Below, piece after piece: positions 18,489 to 25,818 of a stretch of 64,000 nucleotides of DNA. A program made the translations under genes and the position numbers. Source of the stretch: VFKI01 sp033762075 (GTDB taxonomy: Bacteria > Pseudomonadota > Gammaproteobacteria > DSM-16500); NCBI GenBank assembly GCA_033762075.1, contig JANRLY010000035.1, positions 1 through 64,000 on the forward strand. The letters are read 5' to 3'. Every line of letters starts with the position of its first letter. Position 1 is the first letter of the stretch. Below the pieces are notes generated by a model. The model had not been told where the DNA came from, ran no database searches, and worked only from the letters and a program-made list of their open reading frames with translations.

Positions 18489-19442
18489 ATGAAGATGAAT
18501 ACTATCTTAGAAGCCGTTGGTAAAACGCCGCTTGTTCGTTTTAATCGTATTGGAAAAGAATTACCGTGCGAAATTTATGGAAAATGTGAGTTTTTAAATC
18601 CTGGGGGTTCTGTTAAAGATCGCATTGCAGTCAGCATGATCGAAGACGCCGAAAAAGCAGGGAAAATTCAGCCTGGCGATACTTTAATCGAAGCAACTTC
18701 CGGCAACACTGGAATTGGGCTTGCATTAGCAGGTGCCGTGAAAGGCTACAAAGTCATCATCACAATGCCCGAAAAAATGAGTCGCGAAAAACAAGTGATT
18801 CTCGAAGCACTCGGCGCAAAAATTTATCGCACGCCAACAGAAGCCGCATGGGATAGTCCTGAAAGTCATATTTCTCTCGCGAAAAAATTACAACATGAAA
18901 TTCCGCGTTCTCATATTTTGGATCAATACAGTAATCCTTCAAATCCAGATATTCATGCAAAAACCACCGCACAAGAAATTCTCGATGATGCAGGTGATCA
19001 ACTTGCGATGGTCGTAGTTTCTGCAGGCACTGGCGGCACGATTACAGGCATTGCGCGCGCGATTAAAGCGAGCAAACCCAATGTTAAAATCATTGGTGTT
19101 GATCCAGAAGGTTCTATTTTAGGTGGCGGCACAGAGATTTGTCCGTATTTAGTCGAAGGTATTGGTTACGATTTTATTCCACGCGTACTCGATAATTCCT
19201 TAGTGGATCACTATATCAAAACACGCGACAAAGAATCTTTTCAAATGGCACGACGGCTTATTCGTGAAGAAGGATTATTGATTGGCGGCTCTTCCGGTGC
19301 CACTGTATGGGGCGCATTACAAGCTGCAAAAAGCCTTTCAAAAAATCAAATATGCGTTGCTGTCTTAGCGGACAGTGTTCGCAATTATTTAACAAAATTT
19401 GTCGATGACACATGGATGCGCGCACAAGGATTTTTAGCATGA
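18489..19442 (+). CDS. Cystathionine beta-synthase, catalytic domain only
   Basis: 317 residues of the fold-type II PLP family; starts at 18489 (AGG eight bases upstream) or the second ATG at 18495. The PLP lysine is in GGSVKDR near residue 43, phosphate binding is SGNTG, and the glycine loop is SAGTGGTITG. The C-terminal part (RRLIREEGLLIGGSSGATV and DSVRNYLTKFVDDTWM) resembles cystathionine beta-synthase more than CysK. The enzyme condenses serine and homocysteine. No CBS (Bateman) regulatory domain follows. The gene overlaps a gamma-lyase by four bases, which supports a reverse transsulfuration role. O-acetylserine sulfhydrylase is the alternative. Confidence 0.85.
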   Translation: MKMNTILEAVGKTPLVRFNRIGKELPCEIYGKCEFLNPGGSVKDRIAVSMIEDAEKAGKIQPGDTLIEATSGNTGIGLALAGAVKGYKVIITMPEKMSREKQVILEALGAKIYRTPTEAAWDSPESHISLAKKLQHEIPRSHILDQYSNPSNPDIHAKTTAQEILDDAGDQLAMVVVSAGTGGTITGIARAIKASKPNVKIIGVDPEGSILGGGTEICPYLVEGIGYDFIPRVLDNSLVDHYIKTRDKESFQMARRLIREEGLLIGGSSGATVWGALQAAKSLSKNQICVAVLADSVRNYLTKFVDDTWMRAQGFLA

Positions 19443-20596
19443 CGAAAATTAAACAACTTTCTCTTGAATCACGAGTCATTCACGCAGGCCAAACGCCTGA
19501 TCCTGCCACCGGGGCAGTCATGACTCCCATTTATGCTACTTCAACTTACGTGCAAACCAGTCCAGGCCAGCACAAAGGTTACGAATATTCACGCACGAAA
19601 AATCCCACGCGAAATGCCTTTGAACAATGCGTTGCAAATCTTGAATCAGGTACACACGGTTTTGCTTTTGGCTCTGGGATGGCAGCGATTGCAACAATTC
19701 TTGAATTACTCAAACCGAATGATCACGTCATAGCGATTGATGATTTGTACGGCGGTACATTTCGTTTATTTGATAAAGTCAGAACGCGTTCTGCTGGTTT
19801 ACAATTTTCATTTGTGGATATGAGCAATCCAAAAAATATTTTGGACGCAATTCGTCCCGAAACAAAAATGATTTGGGTCGAAACTCCGACAAATCCAATG
19901 TTAAAATGCGTTGACCTCGAGCAAGTCATTGCGATTGCGAAAAAGCACCAATTCATTTCTGTTGTCGACAATACTTTTGCCTCACCTATTATTCAGCGTC
20001 CTCTCGAATATGGCTTTGATATTGTCGTGCATTCTGCAACGAAATATTTAAATGGCCACTCTGATATCGTGGGCGGCATCGCTGTCGTGAATCAGCCACA
20101 TTTTGTCGAACAAATGGCTTTCTTACAAAATTCTATTGGCGGTATTCTCGGGCCTTTTGATAGTTTTCTAGCATTACGTGGTTTAAAAACCCTTGCAGTG
20201 CGTATACAACGTCATTCCGAAAATGCGAATGAATTAGCGCATTGGCTGGAAAAACATCCGAAAGTTAAGCGCGTCATTTATCCTGGTTTAGCTTCACATC
20301 CACAACATCATTTAGCGAAAAAACAAATGAAATATTTTGGCGGCATGATTACCGTCGAATTAAATTGTAATTATGCTGAAACCGTTAAAGTCCTGGAACA
20401 TTGTCATTTGTTTGCGTTAGCTGAAAGTCTTGGCGGCGTCGAAAGTTTAATTGAGCATCCTGCCAGTATGACACATGCCAGCGTCCCGCAAGATATTCGC
20501 GAAGATATTGGCATGAGTGACAGCTTGATTCGTTTATCCGTCGGCATCGAACATATCGAAGATTTGAAAAAAGATTTGGCGGATGCGTTGGGATAG
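19439..20596 (+). CDS. Cystathionine gamma-lyase/synthase family PLP enzyme
   Basis: 385 residues from the ATG that overlaps the upstream stop in an ATGA, with AAGGA ten bases before. Cys/Met-metabolism PLP enzyme: YEYSRTKNPTRNAFE, the substrate/phosphate loop FGSGMAAIAT, DNTFASPIIQRPLEYG and the PLP lysine in SATKYLNGHSD. Gamma-lyases split cystathionine to cysteine, 2-oxobutyrate and ammonia; gamma-synthases run the forward pathway. Coupling to a cystathionine beta-synthase favours the lyase, giving cysteine from homocysteine, but sequence alone does not settle this. Confidence 0.88.
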   Translation: MTKIKQLSLESRVIHAGQTPDPATGAVMTPIYATSTYVQTSPGQHKGYEYSRTKNPTRNAFEQCVANLESGTHGFAFGSGMAAIATILELLKPNDHVIAIDDLYGGTFRLFDKVRTRSAGLQFSFVDMSNPKNILDAIRPETKMIWVETPTNPMLKCVDLEQVIAIAKKHQFISVVDNTFASPIIQRPLEYGFDIVVHSATKYLNGHSDIVGGIAVVNQPHFVEQMAFLQNSIGGILGPFDSFLALRGLKTLAVRIQRHSENANELAHWLEKHPKVKRVIYPGLASHPQHHLAKKQMKYFGGMITVELNCNYAETVKVLEHCHLFALAESLGGVESLIEHPASMTHASVPQDIREDIGMSDSLIRLSVGIEHIEDLKKDLADALG

Positions 20597-20680
20597 CATG
20601 CTCAGAGCGATTTTTTCTGTAGCACATTGATTTTACTAATAAAATAGACGATTAAATCAAATTGTGCTTATTTAATCCTA

Positions 20681-20709
20681 TTGACTTTACTCAACCCATT
20701 GAGTAAATT
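20681..20709 (+). promoter_or_regulatory. Candidate sigma-70 promoter of the AAA+ ATPase gene
   Basis: TTGACT and TAAATT are separated by exactly 17 bases, 36 bases before the ATG at 20745. The -35 box matches at five of six positions and the -10 at four. It is overlaid by the tandem palindromes described next, so a bound repressor would block polymerase. Confidence 0.5.
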
Positions 20710-20729
20710 TACTCAACCCATTGAGTAAA
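20686..20729. promoter_or_regulatory. Two tandem identical 22-base palindromes, likely operator
   Basis: Two copies (20686-20707 and 20708-20729) lie head to tail with no gap. Each has perfect nine-base arms TTTACTCAA and TTGAGTAAA around CCCA. They cover the -10 box and transcription start of the putative promoter. Such spacing puts both dimer sites on one face of the helix every two turns, as expected for cooperative repressor binding. The regulator is not identified; the ATPase itself has no obvious DNA-binding domain at its start. Confidence 0.7.
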
Positions 20730-20744
20730 TTCTAAAGACTTCCC

Positions 20745-21932
20745 ATGATAAAACGAACAGGTTATCACATTTTACTAAAACGTCTCAAAGAACCACGACA
20801 GTTTATTCAAGCTTTAGTGGGGCCAAGACAAGTCGGAAAAACAACGCTTGCATTACAAGTGTTGGACGCAACAAAAATGCCTTCACATTATGCCAGCGCT
20901 GACGATAGTGAAATACATTCGTTTAGCTGGCTTGAACAACAGTGGGAAGTTGGGCGATCACTGATTTCATCCAATAAAAGCGCGGTATTGGTGATCGATG
21001 AAATTCAAAAAATTAAAGAATGGTCATCTATGGTCAAACGACTTTGGGATGAAGATACCCGCAAAAAACGCCCATTAAAAGTTATTTTACTCGGCTCAGC
21101 GCCCTTGATGATTCAACATGGATTAAGCGAAAGTCTTGCCGGGCGTTTTGAAACAATCCCGATTCGTCACTGGACTTTTGAAGAAATGCATTCTGCATTT
21201 AAATGGGATTTTGATCAGTATGTTTATTTCGGCGGCTATCCTGGCGCTGCATCATTCATAAAAGATGAAACACGCTGGAAACATTACGTAGCCAATTCAC
21301 TCATTGAAACCACCATTTCTAAAGATATTTTTTCATTATCGACTATTCAAAAACCCGCATTATTAAAGCAATTATTTCACTTAGGCTGCCTTTATTCAGG
21401 TCAAATTGTTTCTTATCAAAAAATCACAGGTCAATTACAAGACGCGGGAAATACAACAACGCTAGCACATTACCTTGGTCTTCTTTCAACAGCAGGATTA
21501 CTCAGTGGATTATCTAAATATGCTGGGCAAACAATACGACAACGCGGCTCGAGTCCAAAATTTCAAGTACAAAATACTGCATTGTTAAGTGCTTTATCTT
21601 CCTATTCTTTTATTGAAGCCAAAAAAAATAGAGATTATTGGGGACGTTTACTGGAATCATCTATTGGGGCTTATTTAATAAATGAAACCACTGGAAAAGA
21701 TATTCAAGTCTTTTATTGGCGCGAGGGACATTTTGAAGTTGATTTTGTTTTAAAAATGGGGAAAAAACTCATCGCAATCGAAGTTAAATCTGGGAAAATA
21801 AAAGAAGCTTTACCAGGCATGGATGCATTCCAAAAGCAATTTAAACCACAACGTATTTTATTGATTAGCGAACAAGGTATTAAACCCGAAAGATTTCTCA
21901 GAACACCTGTTGAAAAATGGTTTAATGAATAA
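20745..21932 (+). CDS. AAA+ ATPase with C-terminal DUF4143 domain
   Basis: 395 residues. Walker A is GPRQVGKTT near residue 27 and Walker B is VLVIDEIQK, followed by sensor LLGSAPL and the arginine-containing ESLAGRFE. The C-terminal half is a DUF4143 domain ending in the restriction-nuclease-like motif FEVDFVL followed by IAIEVKSGK. Proteins of this family are common, often horizontally spread, and of unclear function; some are linked to mobile or defence loci. It stands alone behind a palindromic operator and is followed after 27 bases by a Phd-like antitoxin fragment. Confidence 0.85.
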   Translation: MIKRTGYHILLKRLKEPRQFIQALVGPRQVGKTTLALQVLDATKMPSHYASADDSEIHSFSWLEQQWEVGRSLISSNKSAVLVIDEIQKIKEWSSMVKRLWDEDTRKKRPLKVILLGSAPLMIQHGLSESLAGRFETIPIRHWTFEEMHSAFKWDFDQYVYFGGYPGAASFIKDETRWKHYVANSLIETTISKDIFSLSTIQKPALLKQLFHLGCLYSGQIVSYQKITGQLQDAGNTTTLAHYLGLLSTAGLLSGLSKYAGQTIRQRGSSPKFQVQNTALLSALSSYSFIEAKKNRDYWGRLLESSIGAYLINETTGKDIQVFYWREGHFEVDFVLKMGKKLIAIEVKSGKIKEALPGMDAFQKQFKPQRILLISEQGIKPERFLRTPVEKWFNE

Positions 21933-21959
21933 GAAATGTGTACTCTCAGAGAGGCTACT

Positions 21960-22127
21960 ATGCCTCTCTCATTAACAGAATTTCGCGCCAATTTATATAA
22001 AATTGTCGACCAAGTCATTAAGACCGGTGCGCCTATTGAAATTGAACGCAGGGGTGTCAAAATCCGGCTGATTTTTAATAACATCGCCTTATTTTCTCGC
22101 ATCAAAAGGTTCACGCTTGAAAATTGA
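21960..22127 (+). CDS. Phd/YefM-like antitoxin, probably truncated
   Basis: 55 residues starting MPLSLTEFRANLYKIVDQ, the typical N-terminus of Phd/YefM antitoxins, with GAPIEIERRGVKIRL completing the DNA-binding fold; GAGAGG lies five bases before the ATG. Family members usually run to 75-85 residues with a toxin-binding tail. Here the tail after residue 37 (IFNNIALFSRIKRF) does not look like the family, suggesting a frameshift or truncation. No toxin frame follows: the next genes run on the other strand. It could still bind DNA, perhaps as a solitary regulator. Confidence 0.6.
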   Translation: MPLSLTEFRANLYKIVDQVIKTGAPIEIERRGVKIRLIFNNIALFSRIKRFTLEN

Positions 22128-22139
22128 GCATGAAAAATA

Positions 22140-22701
22140 TTACCAGTGCCTCCGCATAGATCTCATGAGGCCATCGGCAATAACAGATTGTTCAAACTGT
22201 TTGTATCTCTCAATATGAATCTGTCGACGCAGAGACAACAGATGTAATCCCTCCTCGCCAAAAAACTGGGCGATAGCCGTAGTGATCAGTGAATACACTT
22301 CACCCGATTCAGAATATTGACGCGCCTGCACGTTCGGAACAGTCATGACATCATAGGCAAGCGCAACACGCTCAGCGAGATCAATGAATAACTGCAGCAA
22401 ACGTCTGTCAGCTGCAACATTACTCTCATTCTGATCAAGCTTGAAATGATTCAGTACGCCAAAGAAACTCCTGCATCATCTCAAGTTTTCTGGTGCGCAC
22501 TGCATTAGAATGAAAAAATGCTGTGGCTTTATGTTGTTTCGGAATTTTTTCACAACCATTGGCAAGTTGTTTCGCGAGCATCTTTGCTTTCAATACAGCC
22601 AGAGGCACACACAACGTTGCTATTTCATTAGCAATATATGACGCATCATTACCGATGAGTCTGGCGGGTAATTCATTCAATAAAATATCTGCTGATCTCA
22701 T
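22140..22701 (-). pseudogene. Frameshifted copy of the neighbouring orphan gene
   Basis: A duplicate of the 23027-23590 gene broken by one frameshift. The first frame (start 22701, GGAG eight bases upstream) gives MRSADILLNELPARL and VLKAKMLAKQLANGCEKIPK, parallel to the intact copy, and then ends prematurely after MQEFLWRTESFQA. Reading on in the shifted frame restores homology (FKLDQNESNVAADRRLLQLF, then VPNVQARQYSESGEVYSL) to the natural end RRHW. The shift lies near the TTTCTTT stretch around 22463-22472, consistent with one inserted base or two lost. Function of the parent gene is unknown. Confidence 0.85.
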
Positions 22702-22946
22702 TTTTATTTCTCCAGGATAAATGATAATAGTGCCTGCATCAGAGCTGGCATTAAAATTTATAAACAAAGAAAAAAACAGGAATTATTGGCCGAGATAGCC
22801 AGACCAACGTGAAGAAAAAATATGTGCGAACATGCAGCAATCAATATACGACATTTTGAAAACCGAATTAATGTATTTGTTAATCAGGCAAAGAGAATAC
22901 CTATTCAAGCATAGATATGTCAACGATTTAAGTTAGCAGTCTGGGA

Positions 22947-22995
22947 TTAACGCGTCAGCACCGACGCCGCCAGAATCCGAATCGGAACAACAAAC
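22947..22995 (-). pseudogene. Relic of an MFS transporter C-terminus
   Basis: Read on the minus strand this stretch encodes VVPIRILAASVLTR and a stop, parallel to the last residues VAPIGIVAALVLTLEK of the intact MFS gene at 23593-24807. By eye about 31 of 43 bases agree. It implies that the MFS gene was duplicated together with the downstream orphan gene and has since been lost apart from this end. The rest of the 22702-23026 spacer shows no further recognisable feature. Confidence 0.5.
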
Positions 22996-23026
22996 TATTG
23001 CGCTAATTTAGCGCGACAAGTTTTAC

Positions 23027-23590
23027 TTACCAGGAATGAACACCTTGTCTTCTTCTGACAGCAGCATCAACTTGAGATTTTTTAAATAGTTTATATCTCT
23101 CAATGTGCATCTGTCGGCGCTCAGACAACAATTGCAATCCATCTTCGCCAAAAAACTTACTGATAGCTGTAGTCATTAGCGAATACACTTGACCCGACGC
23201 GGAATATTGGCGTGCCTCCACATTCGGAACATTCATCACATCATAAGTAAGCGCAATACGCTCAGCAAAATTAAGCAATAACTGTAACAAACGTTTGTCA
23301 GCCGCGGCATTGTTCTCCTTCGGTTCAAGCTTGAAATATTCAATATCCCGAAGGGCTTCCTGCATAATCTCCAATTTTCTAGTACGCACGGCATTGGAAT
23401 GAAAGAATGCTATGCTTTTATGCTGTTTCGGAATTTTTTCGCACCCTTTAGCAAGATATTTCGCAAGCATTTTTGCTTTCAACACAGCCAGAGGCACACA
23501 AAACGCTGCTATTTCATTAGCCATATTTTTAGCATCATTACCGCTTAGCATAACGGGTAAATTATTTAATAAATGATCTGCTACTCTCAT
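23027..23590 (-). CDS. Conserved orphan protein, intact copy
   Basis: 187 residues, cytosolic, helical, not recognised. Starts MRVADHLLNNLPVML with GGAG eight bases upstream, inside the 3' end of the MFS gene, whose stop is only two bases away; it is therefore translated with the transporter. Features are a conserved CVPLAVLKAKMLAK segment and a YDVMNVPNVEARQYSASGQV block, both retained in the broken duplicate downstream, which implies past selection on them. No membrane segment or known motif. A regulatory or accessory role to the transporter is only a guess from position. Confidence 0.7.
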   Translation of the reverse strand: MRVADHLLNNLPVMLSGNDAKNMANEIAAFCVPLAVLKAKMLAKYLAKGCEKIPKQHKSIAFFHSNAVRTRKLEIMQEALRDIEYFKLEPKENNAAADKRLLQLLLNFAERIALTYDVMNVPNVEARQYSASGQVYSLMTTAISKFFGEDGLQLLSERRQMHIERYKLFKKSQVDAAVRRRQGVHSW

Positions 23591-23592
23591 GT

Positions 23593-24807
23593 CTATTTCT
23601 CCAGAGTCAACACCAGCGCAGCCACAATCCCGATGGGCGCAACAATCAACGGCAACAACGTATGCACACTCATCATGGCACTACCGACTAATCCTGTGAG
23701 CATCCAAACAAGCGCAATCACGATAAAACACACACCCATCACACGACCTTGTTCTTCGGGTTGAACAACATCTGAATAACTTGTCGTCAAACAGCTAAAT
23801 GCGACAACATCTCCGACAGCCACAGGAATTGCAGCAATCCACAAAAGAGAAAGCGAGTGTTGATAAAAAGAAAACAAAGTGAGCAAAGTACCGAGAAAAA
23901 CAAGCCATAATGAAAAGCGCAACATCTGTCGTGGATTCATCCAAGAGTCTAAAAATCGAATGCCGAACGCAGTGGCAATCGCTAACCAAAATGCAATGAG
24001 TCCGACAAACAAACCAATCATATGCGCATCTGCGTGTAAGAGCATTTTGATAATGGGTGGAATAAATTGATAATATAAACTCCAGCTGATTTGACTGAGC
24101 AATAACACAGTAGAGATTTTGACAACGCGTCGATCCAATAAAACAGGACGAATATTTTGCCAACGCATCATTTGCCACGGCGAAACAAAGGCTTTTTTGG
24201 TGAAAGTTTCACGAAACAAAATAAACACCAACACACAGCTGATCAAAGCAAAACAGGCTGCAATAAATAACGGCAAAGAAAAATTCAATTGCTTAAAGTA
24301 CACCGTATGCGCAAAAAAACCGCCGATCAGTGGTCCTAAAAATGCACCCATCGAAATAGCTGTCTGCAAGTAGCCCATATAAATCACTTTTTTATCGGGC
24401 GGACTAATATCACCAATCACCGCTTGCGCGATAGGATTCGTTCTCGAAAAAATCCCGCGCAAAATACAGCTTAAAAATAACAAAGAAAGAGAACCATACA
24501 AGACAGCAAAGCCCGCTAAAGACGAATACAACAATGCACCAAACGTGCCTACAATCAGTAATTTTTTACGACCATATACATCCGACAAAGCACTCAATAA
24601 TGGCGTCGCAAAAAAATTCACCGCGTTCGGGATAGAAATAAATAATCCATACCAAAGACTTCGCACGGCATGTGAAGTGTCCGCTGCAAATAAGCGACTA
24701 TTCGCATCAAAAAATAACAGTGTTAAAACAGGGAAAATGACATTCAAACTCGTGTGATCGAATAACATCACCCAAAGCAGAGAAGAAAGGGAGCGATTGC
24801 GTTTCAT
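23593..24807 (-). CDS. TetA-like MFS efflux transporter
   Basis: 404 residues with about twelve hydrophobic segments. The conserved MFS loop 2-3 motif is present as LSDVYGRKKLLIVGT, and the antiporter-type segment is GPLIGGFFA after the fifth helix region, as in tetracycline/drug H+ antiporters. Substrate is unknown. It is the third gene of a tight four-gene operon: two bases separate it from the gene before and from the gene after. A remnant of a second copy lies at 22947-22995. Confidence 0.8.
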   Translation of the reverse strand: MKRNRSLSSLLWVMLFDHTSLNVIFPVLTLLFFDANSRLFAADTSHAVRSLWYGLFISIPNAVNFFATPLLSALSDVYGRKKLLIVGTFGALLYSSLAGFAVLYGSLSLLFLSCILRGIFSRTNPIAQAVIGDISPPDKKVIYMGYLQTAISMGAFLGPLIGGFFAHTVYFKQLNFSLPLFIAACFALISCVLVFILFRETFTKKAFVSPWQMMRWQNIRPVLLDRRVVKISTVLLLSQISWSLYYQFIPPIIKMLLHADAHMIGLFVGLIAFWLAIATAFGIRFLDSWMNPRQMLRFSLWLVFLGTLLTLFSFYQHSLSLLWIAAIPVAVGDVVAFSCLTTSYSDVVQPEEQGRVMGVCFIVIALVWMLTGLVGSAMMSVHTLLPLIVAPIGIVAALVLTLEK

Positions 24808-24809
24808 AG

Positions 24810-25040
24810 CTAAAGTTCGTCGTGGTCAATAACCCGTCCAGGGTTTTCAGGTTTGCGCTGCATCGTATTGCGGCGCTTGATGAAAAAAGTCTGCCGAATC
24901 CAAGCGATCAAAAACAAAATCAACCCAGTGATTGCACCGATTAATAGCAACCAAGAAAAAATGACAATGCCTGCGACAAAAAGCACAACTACAATGCCGA
25001 GATATAAAAACGCAACAAGCTGCCGAGTGAGTTGATTCAA
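24810..25040 (-). CDS. Small two-helix membrane protein
   Basis: 76 residues, unrecognised. Two hydrophobic stretches (LVAFLYLGIVVVLFVAGIVI and LLLIGAITGLILFLIAW) followed by a positively charged tail with RRN and KRR-like residues. It starts two bases after the upstream stop and ends two bases before the MFS start, so it belongs to the transporter operon and may be an accessory subunit. No enzymatic motif is seen. Confidence 0.65.
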   Translation of the reverse strand: MNQLTRQLVAFLYLGIVVVLFVAGIVIFSWLLLIGAITGLILFLIAWIRQTFFIKRRNTMQRKPENPGRVIDHDEL

Positions 25041-25042
25041 GG

Positions 25043-25231
25043 TTAAAAGGACTCCCAGAATGAATGAGGGGGCGGAGCGTCATTAGAAATAGCTTCATCT
25101 CGCAGCCTTTGAACCCGTTGAAATTTGTCAATTTCTGCTTGTTGAGCCGCACTTTTATCAGGGTGCGCTTCGTCAAACCGCTGCAACAAGCGATCAATCT
25201 CGCTGACATAGGATTTTAATTTCTTAGTCAC
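25043..25231 (-). CDS. Small hydrophilic orphan protein
   Basis: 62 residues, charged and probably helical (SEIDRLLQRFDEAHPDKSAA, then EIDKFQRVQRLRDEAI), ending in a Pro/His/Trp tail. First gene of the four-gene operon with the MFS transporter; the upstream sequence AGGAG lies near its start. The HPDKS string recalls J-domains, but the rest of a J-domain is absent. Function unknown. Confidence 0.6.
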   Translation of the reverse strand: MTKKLKSYVSEIDRLLQRFDEAHPDKSAAQQAEIDKFQRVQRLRDEAISNDAPPPHSFWESF

Positions 25232-25257
25232 AGGCTACTCCTCATGGGTTAAAAGGC

Positions 25258-25716
25258 TCTTATTAAAATCCCCCTCAATCCCCCTTTTTCAAAGGGGGAA
25301 GCTTACTTACGTGTACCCCTTTTTTAAAGGGGGAAGCTTCCGTGTACCCCTTTTTTAAAGAGGGAAGCTTACTTACGTGTACCCCTTTTTCAAAGGGGGA
25401 AGCTTGCTTCCGTGTACCCCTTTTTCAAAAGAGGAGCTTTACGTGCTACCCTTTTCAAAGAGCTTTGTTGCATAAATCATAAAATCCTACCTGTCATTCC
25501 CGCGAAGGCGGGAATCCATCATTATGTTCAAAAGTAGCTAATTAAAAAATACTCAACCCACGTTCAATATGACTAATTAAAAACTTTATAAATTTGAAAT
25601 AGATTCCCGCCTTCGCGGGAATGACAATTATACAACAAAGCCTTTTCAAAGGGGGAAGCTTACGTGTACCCCTTTTTCTCCCTTTGAAAAAGGGAAGCTG
25701 GAGGAATTTTCTAAAA
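25258..25716. repeat. C/G-rich tandem array interrupted by a second repeat
   Basis: Opens with ATCCCCCTCAATCCCCC and continues with four or five units of 31-35 bases (GGGGGAAGCTTACTTACGTG plus TACCCC and T/A tracts), closing with a decayed G-rich end (GAAAAAGGGAAGCTGGAGG). A 135-base palindromic element (25492-25626) splits it, since repeat units resume beyond. This fills the 587-base spacer before dacB, apart from about 100 bases immediately upstream of dacB, where only the ribosome binding site is apparent. Confidence 0.85.
25492..25626. repeat. GTCATTCCCGCGAAGG palindromic element nested in the array
   Basis: Perfect 25-base arms (25492-25516 and 25602-25626), beginning TGTCATTCCCGCGAAGG, enclose an 85-base AT-rich centre. 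Beyond the arms, CTTTGTTG and CAACAAAG extend the symmetry. The element sits within the CCCTTTTTCAAAGG array, so it is the younger insertion. Related arms occur at 50459-50545 and 60229-60285, and a GTCATCCCCGCG variant lies in ubiJ. Confidence 0.85.
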
Positions 25717-25818
25717 CCCCAAAAATTCAGCGCAGTCTAGCATATTGGCATGCTGAAATCATTGACCGAAAACACAAAGTCGAATAACTTGTGTGGGTAT
25801 AGGGAGTTAGGAGCTCGA

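Noticed and set aside
25043..25231. J-domain protein
   Set aside because: Only the string HPDKS recalls a J-domain; the flanking helices do not fit.
25258..25470. CRISPR array
   Set aside because: The regularly spaced units vary in length, have no unique spacers, carry inverted ends and have no cas genes nearby.
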